This document shows, in pieces, positions 1 through 6,035 of a stretch of DNA of 7,101 nucleotides (the first letter of the stretch is position 1; every line of letters starts with the position of its first letter). Below the pieces are notes generated by a model that saw only the letters and a program-made list of their open reading frames with translations, was not told the origin of the DNA and ran no database searches. Source of the DNA: Nitratifractor sp. (GTDB lineage Bacteria; Campylobacterota; Campylobacteria; Campylobacterales; Sulfurovaceae); contig JANTGQ010000065.1 of the NCBI GenBank assembly GCA_024762845.1, positions 1-7,101 of the forward strand, written 5' to 3'. The position numbers and the translations under genes were made by a program.

Positions 1-9
1 AGAGGGCAA

Positions 10-888
10 TTATGCCATCTGTTTCGCTACCTCAGCAGCAAAATCCTCTTCTACTTTTTCGATACCTTCACCAAGTTCAAAACGAACATACTCAGTTAAT
101 TTAGCATCTTTATTTTCACTTGCAAGATATTTTGCTACACTAACTTTATCATCCATTACAAATTTTTGATTCTCTAGTGTATTATCTTGCATAAAACGGT
201 TAATTTTACCTGGAAGAATTTTTTCTAAAATAGCTTCTGGTTTACCCTCTTTAATTAATTGCTCTCTTGCAATCTCTTTCTCTTTTTCAATAACATCTGC
301 AGGTACTGCTGCTTCGTTAATATATGTTGGTCTCATTGCAGCAGCGTGCATTGCAATGTTTTTCAACTGCTCTTCAACACCCTCTGCATCACTTGCAACT
401 AAAACACCAACTTTAGAGTTTGCGTGAACATAGCTACCAATTGAACCATCTGTAACAACTTTTGCATATCTTCTTACAACTAGGTTTTCACCAATTGTTG
501 CAATTTGAAGTGCCAGATAATCACTAAATGGCTCTCCATTTATCTCGCTTGCAGCAATATCTTCTACTGTATCAAAGTCATTGTTAAGCACATGTTCAAC
601 TACTTCGTTTACAAAAGATTGGAACTTCTCATTTTTAGCAACAAAGTCAGTTTGAGAGTTAATCTCAACCATAATAGCTTTGTTTCCATTGCTCTTAATA
701 GCAATAACACCCTCTGCTGCAACTTTATCAGCTTTTTTAGCGGCGGCACCAAGACCTTTTTTACGAAGCCACTCTTGAGCTTTTTCCATATCACCATCTG
801 TCGCTGCCAATGCTTGCTTACAATCCATCATACCAGCATCAGTCATCTCTCTTAGCTTTTTAATATCTTTTGGTCCAAAGTTTGCCAT
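10..888 (-). CDS. tsf: Translation elongation factor Ts
   Basis: EF-Ts is the cytoplasmic guanine-nucleotide exchange factor that releases GDP from EF-Tu so that EF-Tu can reload with GTP and aminoacyl-tRNA. The 292-residue protein opens with the UBA-like N-terminal domain (about residues 4-45, including LREMTDAGMMDCKQAL and a later WLRKKG). It then carries the invariant TDFV motif at residues 80-83, which contacts EF-Tu, and the MHAAAMRP segment near residue 180 typical of the core domain. The length is close to the roughly 280 residues of the E. coli protein; from memory the Campylobacter and Helicobacter proteins are longer (about 355), so this is a compact version. The start is supported by an AAGGAG Shine-Dalgarno sequence at 896-901 that overlaps the rpsB stop codon. 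Only 11 nt separate it from rpsB, so the two genes are co-transcribed. Only nine bases lie beyond the stop, so no terminator can be judged. Identification is essentially certain. Confidence 0.98.
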   Translation of the reverse strand: MANFGPKDIKKLREMTDAGMMDCKQALAATDGDMEKAQEWLRKKGLGAAAKKADKVAAEGVIAIKSNGNKAIMVEINSQTDFVAKNEKFQSFVNEVVEHVLNNDFDTVEDIAASEINGEPFSDYLALQIATIGENLVVRRYAKVVTDGSIGSYVHANSKVGVLVASDAEGVEEQLKNIAMHAAAMRPTYINEAAVPADVIEKEKEIAREQLIKEGKPEAILEKILPGKINRFMQDNTLENQKFVMDDKVSVAKYLASENKDAKLTEYVRFELGEGIEKVEEDFAAEVAKQMA

Positions 889-899
889 CTCTTCTCTCC

Positions 900-1958
900 T
901 TAGTTTGCCGCTAACTCTTTAGCGTGTGCAACAGACTCTTTAAAGTCACCTCTAAAGCTATATTTACTCTCCATAACTTCAATTTGATCATCACTCATTG
1001 CAGCAACTTGAGCAATTGTAGTTATACCCTCTTTGTGTAAGTTCTCTGCACTCACTTTACCAACACCTTTGATTTTTGTTAAATCTTCAGCTTTTGCTTC
1101 GCTTGCTGGTGCAGCACTCTCAGTACTCTCTGTTTTCTCAGCCGCTGCTTCCTCTTTTGCCTCAGTAGCTATCTCTTCTTTAACTTCTGCAATCTCTTCT
1201 TTGCTTACGTTTGCAGCCTCTGCAGCAGCTTCAGAGATACCCTCTGTTGTTGCTTCTGCCTCTTCACCACTCTGCTCAGCAGCAAGTGCTCTACCCTCGA
1301 TAATAGCATCCGCCATCTCTCTACAGAAAAGGTTAATAGAACGAATAGCGTCATCATTTCCAGGAATTGGGTAGTCAATTAAGTCTGGGTCACAGTTTGT
1401 ATCTAATGGTGCTACAATTTTCATACCCATTCTTCTTGCCTCTTTAATTGCAATGTGTTCTTTAACCGCATCTACAACAAATAGAATATCTGGAGTTTTA
1501 CTTAAGTTTCTATAACCCTCTAGATATTTAAGAAGCTTCTCTTTCTTTCTTCTTAACATTAACGCCTCTTTTTTAGTAAGAAGGTTAATCTGTCCATTCT
1601 CTTCCATCTGCTCAATAACTTCAAGCTTTCTGATAGATTTTTTGATTGTTGGATAGTTTGTTAACATACCACCTAACCATCTTGTAGCAATAAATGGCAT
1701 ATCACATCTTAATGCATGCTCTTTAATAGCATTTCTAGCTTGTTTTTTCGTACCAACAAATAGTACTGTTTTACCCTCTGCAGCTGCATCTCTTACTACA
1801 TTGTATGTATATTTAAAATATCTCAATGTCTTTTGAAGGTCAATAATATAGATATTTTTTCTCTCACCAAAAATAAATTTTTTCATTTTTGGATTCCATC
1901 TTCTTGTTTGGTGTCCGAAGTGTACACCACACTCTAGTAAGTCTTTCATTGTAACCAT
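900..1958 (-). CDS. rpsB: 30S ribosomal protein S2 with C-terminal helix-hairpin-helix-like extension
   Basis: S2 is a late-assembling protein of the small ribosomal subunit, bound between head and body and needed for S1 docking. Residues 1 to about 225 are a canonical S2 core: LLECGVHFGHQTRRWNPKM near the start, the VLFVGTKKQA segment, TRWLGGMLTN, and the PDILFVVDA and PLDTNCDPDLIDYPIPGNDD regions. The protein is 352 residues, about 110 longer than E. coli S2. The extra part is a Glu/Ala-rich low-complexity linker (about 228-290) followed by a compact segment, 291-352. That segment contains IKGVGKVSAENLHKEGI, which reads as a helix-hairpin-helix of the GxGxxxAxxL type. Similar tails are known on ribosomal proteins such as L21 in some bacteria; that comparison is from memory. 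The first ATG is chosen because AAGGAG lies 7 nt upstream (1966-1971). It is the first gene of rpsB-tsf, with its own promoter and leader. Confidence 0.97.
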   Translation of the reverse strand: MVTMKDLLECGVHFGHQTRRWNPKMKKFIFGERKNIYIIDLQKTLRYFKYTYNVVRDAAAEGKTVLFVGTKKQARNAIKEHALRCDMPFIATRWLGGMLTNYPTIKKSIRKLEVIEQMEENGQINLLTKKEALMLRRKKEKLLKYLEGYRNLSKTPDILFVVDAVKEHIAIKEARRMGMKIVAPLDTNCDPDLIDYPIPGNDDAIRSINLFCREMADAIIEGRALAAEQSGEEAEATTEGISEAAAEAANVSKEEIAEVKEEIATEAKEEAAAEKTESTESAAPASEAKAEDLTKIKGVGKVSAENLHKEGITTIAQVAAMSDDQIEVMESKYSFRGDFKESVAHAKELAAN

Positions 1959-1965
1959 AGGTTAG

Positions 1966-2085
1966 CTCCTTGTCAAAATATTTTTTAAACTCTTTAGGTT
2001 TATACCTCTGTAGCCCTTAACGCAAATGCGCAACCCTAATAAGGAATAACTACATGTGTTTTTCTGTAACACTACAGATTTAAAC
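1966..2085 (-). promoter_or_regulatory. rpsB 5' leader with hairpin and Shine-Dalgarno site
   Basis: If transcription starts near 2085, the rpsB message has a leader of about 125 nt, long for such a compact locus. It holds a perfect 6-bp inverted repeat, TCTGTA-GTGT-TACAGA on the minus strand (2063-2078). Two weaker repeats follow: CGCA/TGCG at 2021-2030 and AGGT/ACCT at 1996-2007. It ends in AAGGAG at 1966-1971. In E. coli, S2 represses its own rpsB-tsf mRNA through a structured leader, so a similar role here is plausible, but no homology to that leader is evident. The start site is inferred from the -10 position only. Confidence 0.4.
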
Positions 2086-2091
2086 GACGCG

Positions 2092-2119
2092 ATTTTACCA
2101 AAAAAAAATAAAAATTCGA
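2092..2119 (-). promoter_or_regulatory. rpsB-tsf promoter
   Basis: On the minus strand TAAAAT (2092-2097) serves as a -10 box, preceded by TGG. A long T-rich tract runs immediately upstream (2101-2119) and no -35 hexamer is evident. This is the layout described for the housekeeping sigma factor in Campylobacterota, where periodic T-rich sequence replaces the -35. The promoter abuts the deaD stop codon, so it allows rpsB-tsf to be transcribed independently of the helicase. A weak all-A/T hairpin (AAAATT/AATTTT) precedes the T tract and could cause some termination of the deaD transcript, but without G/C pairs this is doubtful. Confidence 0.55.
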
Positions 2120-3562
2120 TTAATTTTCTCTTCTTCTGCCAGAATTTCCGCCTCTACCGCCTCTACCACCACGGTTATTACGGCGATCCCCGTTTCTAGG
2201 TCTTCTTCTTCTGCCTCTATCGCCACCTCTATCACTCTTGGCTCTTTGAGCAAGCTGATCAATCTCTGCAAAGCTCTTCCCAATTTTATCTTTACCCTTA
2301 ATTTCACTCCCGCTCACTACCATCGACGCCAATTTATGTGCAATTGTATCTATATCAAACTGCTCTTTAAGGTGCTCTACCATATCTACAGCATTTTGGT
2401 AAATTTTAGCAGAAATTATATCTTCAAGAATTTCATTCCCTTTTTTCTCAGCAATTGCGTCAAGTCTTGGTACCTCTTTGGCTACTATAGCACTACCGAC
2501 ACTCTTTTGAATCTTCTGTAAAGATCTAAACTCTTCAGGTGTCACAATAGAGATAGCAACTCCATCTCTACCTGCACGTCCTGTTCTTCCAATTCTATGC
2601 ACATACGACTGACTGTCAAATGGTATATGGTAGTTAAATACATGACTTACATCGTTTACATCTAAACCACGAGCTGCCACATCTGTAGCAATCAAAATAT
2701 CTAGAGTTCCCTTTTTAAAATCTTTAATAGTAAACTCTCTATCTCTTTGACTCATATCGCCATGTAAACCTTTGCACTTATACCCTTGCGCATTTAAAGC
2801 TGTAGATAATCGATCTACCTCGCGTCTCATACGACAAAAAATAATGGATTTATTTGGATCATAAAAGTCCATTAAACGAATAAGCGCATCATCTTTCTCT
2901 CTCTCGTGTACAACATAAAACTCTTGCTCAATATTTGCATTTGTAACTTCAGACTTTGTAATAGATATACTCTTAGGCTCTTTTAAAATCTTTTGCGCAA
3001 GTGCTTTTATCTCTTTAGACATTGTTGCAGAAAAAAGCAGTGTCTGGCGACTCTCTGGAACAAAGTTAAAAATCTTCTTAATATCATCCAAAAATCCCAT
3101 ATCCAGCATCTCGTCAGCTTCATCAAGCACAACGACACTGGGCTTAATAGTTACTCTCTTGCTCTCTAAAAGGTCAATTAATCTACCTGGTGTAGCAACT
3201 ACTACAGATGCACTCTTAATATGCTCTATCTGTCTACCATATGCTGTACCACCATAAACTGTTGCACTCTTTACACCTAGCTCTTTTCCAAATCTATAGA
3301 CCTCATCACTCACTTGCATAGCAAGCTCTCTAGTTGGTGTAACTATAAGCGCTTCTACACTTCCATCTAGCTTTAAATTATTTAAAATCGGCAGTGCAAA
3401 TGCTGCTGTCTTTCCTGTACCTGTGTGTGCTTGTCCAATCACATCGTTACCGTCAAGTACCATAGGTATTGCTTCTTTTTGAATTGGGCTAGGTTCTCTA
3501 AACCCTGCATTTTTAATAGCTTCTGCCAGTTCCGGTTTAAAATTAAAATCTTCGAATTTCAT
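2120..3562 (-). CDS. deaD: DEAD-box ATP-dependent RNA helicase, DeaD/RhpA type
   Basis: This is a cytoplasmic ATP-dependent RNA-unwinding enzyme, likely acting in ribosome assembly, mRNA turnover or cold adaptation. All core motifs are intact in the 480-residue protein: Q motif with Q28, motif I AHTGTGKT (45-52, K51), Ia PTREL (76-80), TPGR (124-127), motif II DEAD (147-150), SAT (178-180), IV IIFCR (240-244), V ATDVAARGLD (292-301) and VI HRIGRTGR (322-329). After the two RecA-like domains comes a helical region (about 375-440) and a basic Arg/Gly tail (443-480) with RGGRGGRGG, a typical nonspecific RNA-binding extension. Length and layout resemble the single Helicobacter pylori helicase RhpA, which pairs with RNase J; the exact orthology is inferred. 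The Shine-Dalgarno sequence is weak (AAAGACG region). It sits upstream of, and in the same direction as, rpsB, and divergent from xth. The family is certain; the symbol is less so. Confidence 0.93.
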   Translation of the reverse strand: MKFEDFNFKPELAEAIKNAGFREPSPIQKEAIPMVLDGNDVIGQAHTGTGKTAAFALPILNNLKLDGSVEALIVTPTRELAMQVSDEVYRFGKELGVKSATVYGGTAYGRQIEHIKSASVVVATPGRLIDLLESKRVTIKPSVVVLDEADEMLDMGFLDDIKKIFNFVPESRQTLLFSATMSKEIKALAQKILKEPKSISITKSEVTNANIEQEFYVVHEREKDDALIRLMDFYDPNKSIIFCRMRREVDRLSTALNAQGYKCKGLHGDMSQRDREFTIKDFKKGTLDILIATDVAARGLDVNDVSHVFNYHIPFDSQSYVHRIGRTGRAGRDGVAISIVTPEEFRSLQKIQKSVGSAIVAKEVPRLDAIAEKKGNEILEDIISAKIYQNAVDMVEHLKEQFDIDTIAHKLASMVVSGSEIKGKDKIGKSFAEIDQLAQRAKSDRGGDRGRRRRPRNGDRRNNRGGRGGRGGNSGRRREN

Positions 3563-3605
3563 TATTCGTCTTTGTGTTAAATTTGTTTTTGCAATTAGAT
3601 ACTCT

Positions 3606-3643
3606 ATTGTACACCCTCATTACAAAAAAATTTAACCTAAGAT
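3606..3643 (-). promoter_or_regulatory. deaD promoter
   Basis: On the minus strand TACAAT (3606-3611) is a good -10 box, preceded by GTG and by a T-run within a T-rich stretch (about 3624-3633). Transcription would start near 3599, giving a leader of about 37 nt. The upstream edge contains TTAGGTTAAATT, the same 12-mer that occurs in the promoter region at the right end of the window. Confidence 0.5.
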
Positions 3644-3664
3644 TAATCTCGAAAGGACTCAAAT

Positions 3665-3769
3665 ATGCAGTGTGAAAGTAGTAAAAAAGTAGCTAAAGCT
3701 GTAACTAAAGCGAAGTATAGCCTCTTTTTATTAATTGTAGATTATAATACCCAAAAAGAACAATTATGA
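3665..3769 (+). CDS. Candidate small protein (34 aa) coupled to xth
   Basis: No family is recognised. This short frame encodes a Lys-rich N-terminal half (Lys at 7, 8, 11, 15 and 17) followed by a short hydrophobic run, YSLFLLIV, and a polar end. It is too short for a standard membrane span. Two features argue for translation: an AAAGGA Shine-Dalgarno sequence at 3652-3657 ends 7 nt before the ATG, and the TGA stop overlaps the xth ATG in an ATGA junction, the usual form of translational coupling. It could be a real small protein or a leader peptide that controls xth. Against it, a strong TATAAT lies inside its 3' end and could start xth transcription separately, and a 34-codon frame can arise by chance. 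Existence as a translated frame is plausible but unproven. Confidence 0.38.
   Translation: MQCESSKKVAKAVTKAKYSLFLLIVDYNTQKEQL
3743..3748 (+). promoter_or_regulatory. Probable xth promoter -10 box
   Basis: TATAAT matches the -10 consensus exactly and lies downstream of the T-rich segment CTCTTTTTATTAATTGTAG. Transcription would begin near 3755, leaving only about 10 nt before the xth ATG. The sequence in that leader (AAAAGAAC) is a poor Shine-Dalgarno match. It lies within the small upstream frame, so it could also be incidental. Confidence 0.5.
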
Positions 3770-4539
3770 GTAAAAGAACATTTATATCATGGAACGTCAA
3801 CGGTATCCGTGCAGTAGATAAAAAAGAGGCACTACGATGGCTAGACCTCTCACCACCAGACACCCTAGCCCTCCAAGAGATTAAAGCAGAAAAAGCACAA
3901 ATACCAGATACACTTTTTGAGCATCAATATAAACATACACAGGTCAGCTCTTCACATAAAAAAGGACAATCAGGTGTTGCACTCTTTACCAATATAGAAC
4001 CAAGCTACACAAGCAACTGCTACGAAGTCGATATCCTGAAAGAGGGTAGAATTAACGAAATGCACTTTGACAATATCGCCTTTTTTAATGTATACTTTCC
4101 AAACGGTCAACGCTCGCAGGAGCGTCTAGAGTACAAGCTCGCTTTCTACGATAGATTCTTTACCCATATAGAAAGCTTGCGAAAAGAGGGAAAATCTATA
4201 ATATTCTGTGGAGACATAAACACAGCGCACACCGAGCTAGACATAGCACGCCCCAAAGAGAACCAAAAAACCTCCGGCTTCCTACCCATAGAGCGCGCCT
4301 GGCTCGATAAAATAACAACTGCCGGCTACATAGACACATTCCGCTATATCCACAAAGAGCAACCCGACCAATACAGCTGGTGGTCAATGCGCACCCGCGC
4401 AAGAGAACGCAACGTCGGCTGGCGAATAGACTACTTTTTTGTCTCTAACGACTTAGAAAAAAATATCATAGATGCAACAATTCTCCCCCAAATAACCGGC
4501 AGCGACCACTGCCCAATAAGCCTAACTTTAGATATATAG
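3766..4539 (+). CDS. xth: Exodeoxyribonuclease III / class II AP endonuclease
   Basis: This is a Mg2+-dependent cytoplasmic DNA-repair enzyme that cuts the backbone 5' to abasic sites and removes 3' blocking groups in base-excision repair; the family also has 3'-5' exonuclease activity. The 257-residue protein has the full exonuclease III layout. It contains WNVNGIRA (N10, N12), LALQEIKAEK with metal-binding E38, NVYFPNG with Y110, FCGDIN with D150 and N152, ELDIARPKEN (157-166), the DNA-contacting SWWSMRTRARERNVGWRIDY region (204-223, D222), and the terminal GSDHCP with D247 and H248. All catalytic positions are present. One small deviation is Q68 in KKGQSGVA, where Tyr is usual. Its ATG overlaps the stop of an upstream 34-codon frame, its own Shine-Dalgarno sequence is weak, and it is divergent from deaD. 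Its 3' end faces a convergent gene across a palindromic element. The assignment is very secure. Confidence 0.95.
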   Translation: MSKRTFISWNVNGIRAVDKKEALRWLDLSPPDTLALQEIKAEKAQIPDTLFEHQYKHTQVSSSHKKGQSGVALFTNIEPSYTSNCYEVDILKEGRINEMHFDNIAFFNVYFPNGQRSQERLEYKLAFYDRFFTHIESLRKEGKSIIFCGDINTAHTELDIARPKENQKTSGFLPIERAWLDKITTAGYIDTFRYIHKEQPDQYSWWSMRTRARERNVGWRIDYFFVSNDLEKNIIDATILPQITGSDHCPISLTLDI

Positions 4540-4558
4540 GCTTTTGTTATTTAATACT

Positions 4559-4695
4559 TTTAGGGCACCACTAATGCCATTAAGTTAAGGAAAGAAGTTC
4601 TTTCACTTCGCCTCAGTACGACTAATTTCTGTCATTCTGAGCATAGCGAAGAATCTCAAAAACTCTTAGATTTAAGTCATTGGAGGCGCCCTTTA
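4559..4695. repeat. MITE/REP-like imperfect palindromic element with flanking TTTA copies
   Basis: The 129 bp from 4563 to 4691 read as one long imperfect inverted repeat. The outer ends are GGGCACCACTAATG (4563-4576) and, on the opposite strand from 4691, GGGCGCCTCCAATG, which agree at 11 of 14 positions. Both continue into a TTAA-containing stretch. The inner arms (4596-4623 and 4630-4656) are imperfect complements around AATTTC, each a variant of a TTCTTCGC...CTCAGAATGAC-like sequence. TTTA flanks both tips (4559-4562 and 4692-4695), which could be a 4-bp target duplication. It encodes no protein of its own. This looks like a non-autonomous mobile element or a REP-type repeat. As a strong hairpin between convergent genes it may also end transcription from both sides. 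The inner core resembles dispersed repeats in many bacterial genomes, by memory only. Confidence 0.65.
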
Positions 4696-5003
4696 GTGAG
4701 ATCATAAAGATAGTTATGCATATCAAAATACCCTATCATAACCTCAAACATCACTCTCCAACAGAACTCCATACAGATAAACAGTAAAATCAAACCCAAA
4801 ACTGTTACTACTTTTTGTCTTGCCTTCAGAGAGAGAAAAAAACTCTTAAATTTTCTATCAATCTTTTGCAAAAAAGAGATATTGTCGATAAGATAACCAC
4901 GAAAAAAGAGCAATAGTATCGGGATCACAATTGCACCAATATAGTAAAAAAATATCAAAAAATCCTGCGTTACAAAATGGTTAAAGCTTAAAACATCCCA
5001 CAT
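4677..5003 (-). CDS. Small two-helix membrane protein, DUF4282-like
   Basis: This is a 108-residue integral inner-membrane protein of unknown function. Two hydrophobic segments are clear: about residues 14-34 (LIFFYYIGAIVIPILLLFF) and about 65-93 (VVTVLGLILLFICMEFC onward). A basic loop with many Lys and Arg (47-64) separates them and probably faces the cytoplasm. The opening LSFNHFVT and the second-helix pattern WRVMFEVMIGYFDMHNYL fit my recollection of DUF4282, a small bacterial membrane family. A start 14 codons further upstream is open, but the ATG at 5003 is preferred because GGGAGG lies 7 nt before it. It follows the EEP-fold gene by 51 nt on the same strand and is probably the last gene of that operon. 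The final codons (KGRLQ and the TGA) lie in the palindromic element, so the native C-terminus may have been replaced. Confidence 0.72.
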   Translation of the reverse strand: MWDVLSFNHFVTQDFLIFFYYIGAIVIPILLLFFRGYLIDNISFLQKIDRKFKSFFLSLKARQKVVTVLGLILLFICMEFCWRVMFEVMIGYFDMHNYLYDLTKGRLQ

Positions 5004-5010
5004 ATCTTTA

Positions 5011-5016
5011 CCTCCC
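5011..5016 (-). promoter_or_regulatory. Ribosome binding site that sets the DUF4282-like start
   Basis: GGGAGG on the minus strand ends 7 nt before the ATG at 5003. It lies inside the longer frame that would begin at 5045, and it therefore favours the internal methionine (MWDVLSF) as the true start. Confidence 0.75.
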
Positions 5017-5054
5017 TTTTTAAAGCCCAGTACTAAAACATCCAAGAGTATATA

Positions 5055-6035
5055 CTACTCAAAACTCAGTTCACACACTACCTGAGCATGGTCACTTTGC
5101 AATAAAGAACCATCTCTATTCTTCTGTAAATGTGCATCAAAAAGTGTATAGTTTGTAACTTTGCCTCTCAAATCATCTGAGACAAAAATATAATCAAGCA
5201 CATTCCCTTTACCTAAAAAATAGCTGGTACTCCCTCTCTTAGGCGCCTTGGCTTCTGGATGAGGGTTATAAACCTCCTCTTTATACTCATAACTAGCATC
5301 AAACAAAAGAGCAGGCTCTTGGCTCTGCTTGTCATAATAGTCAGGGTTAGTCAATGCATCTATTGTAAGAGAAAACTCTTTATCGTTCAAGTCGCACAGT
5401 AGTACCGTAGGTCTCTTTCCAGAGGCTCGAACATCATAAAAAAGCGAAGCAGCTTCACAAAGTCTTTGCTGCAAAGAGGCACTAGATTTATCCTCTAACT
5501 CTTTCTCTATCAACTCTTTTTTATACGCTATTGTATCCTCTGCACAAAACTTATACTCAAAGGCATTCTCTCTGTTAGACTTAAGGTGACAAACATAGAC
5601 TAAAAGCTCTTTACTATTAGGCAGTTGCACCTTCGCCTTTATAGGCAGACGTGAAAAAGCAAAATCCCCACTAAAGCAGTGCATCTCTAAACTCGCCAAA
5701 TGTGGTGCAACACTCTCTATACTCACTATAGGGTACTTAGAGGCTATAGCAACAGTAGTAGTAATATATTTAAATCTATTACTCTCGCTCAACTTTGCAC
5801 TATCTACCACCCCAAAATACCCAAACCCAAGCTCCAAAACAAGCGCTTTTAGTGCTGTTTGCGAAAAAACTTCCTGAAAACCTACAATATCACAATCCAT
5901 CTTAACTATTTGCTGCTTTATCCATGCCGTTTTTTCAAGCCACTGCTCTTGGGCAAACTTATCTTTTTTATTATACCAAGCGTAAGGAGGCTCCACAAAC
6001 TGAAAAAGGTTAAAGGTACCCACTCGTATTTTCAT
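5055..6035 (-). CDS. Endonuclease/exonuclease/phosphatase-fold hydrolase
   Basis: This is a metal-dependent phosphodiesterase or phosphatase of the DNase I-like EEP superfamily; the substrate is not known. The 326-residue protein keeps every active-site position: TFNLFQF with N9, GFQEVF with E55, VCHLKSN with H150, LLCDLND with D215 and N217, LDYIFVS with D281, and QSDHAQ with D315 and H316. It has no signal peptide, so a cytoplasmic site is likely. It lacks the exonuclease III signatures (KAEK, ARPKEN, WWSMR), so it is not a second Xth; it is nearer to general DNase I- or sphingomyelinase-like members, without secure subfamily placement. Between H150 and D215 it carries a charged helical stretch (about 155-195). 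Its ATG overlaps the stop of the EamA-type gene (ATGA), and AGGGG lies just upstream, so the two are probably translationally coupled. The fold is sure and the substrate unknown. Confidence 0.88.
   Translation of the reverse strand: MKIRVGTFNLFQFVEPPYAWYNKKDKFAQEQWLEKTAWIKQQIVKMDCDIVGFQEVFSQTALKALVLELGFGYFGVVDSAKLSESNRFKYITTTVAIASKYPIVSIESVAPHLASLEMHCFSGDFAFSRLPIKAKVQLPNSKELLVYVCHLKSNRENAFEYKFCAEDTIAYKKELIEKELEDKSSASLQQRLCEAASLFYDVRASGKRPTVLLCDLNDKEFSLTIDALTNPDYYDKQSQEPALLFDASYEYKEEVYNPHPEAKAPKRGSTSYFLGKGNVLDYIFVSDDLRGKVTNYTLFDAHLQKNRDGSLLQSDHAQVVCELSFE

Noticed and set aside
505..855. Plus-strand frame of 116 codons opposite tsf
   Set aside because: It is antisense to a certain tsf gene, shows no family resemblance, and its Cys/Ser/Phe-rich composition is what a shadow frame of an AT-rich gene gives.
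1033..1374. Plus-strand Ser/Ala-rich frame of 113 codons
   Set aside because: It is the complement of the Glu/Ala-rich S2 linker; the repeated Ala and Ser codons follow from that low-complexity coding sequence.
2104..2130. Intrinsic terminator after deaD
   Set aside because: The T-run is preceded only by a weak A/T hairpin with no G/C pairs; the tract is better explained as the T-rich upstream part of the rpsB promoter.
2095..2307. Minus-strand frame of 70 codons at the deaD 3' end
   Set aside because: It overlaps the Arg/Gly-coding tail of deaD in another frame; its Glu/Val-rich composition is a by-product of those repeated codons.
4196..4402. Minus-strand Cys/Leu/Arg-rich frame within xth
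   Set aside because: It is antisense to the conserved catalytic region of xth, without a ribosome binding site or recognisable motifs.
4220..4540. Somewhat richer G+C and C-ending codons in the 3' half of xth as a sign of transfer
   Set aside because: The same codon style occurs in the EamA gene, and the encoded exonuclease III motifs are ordinary; it more likely reflects lower expression than tsf and rpsB.
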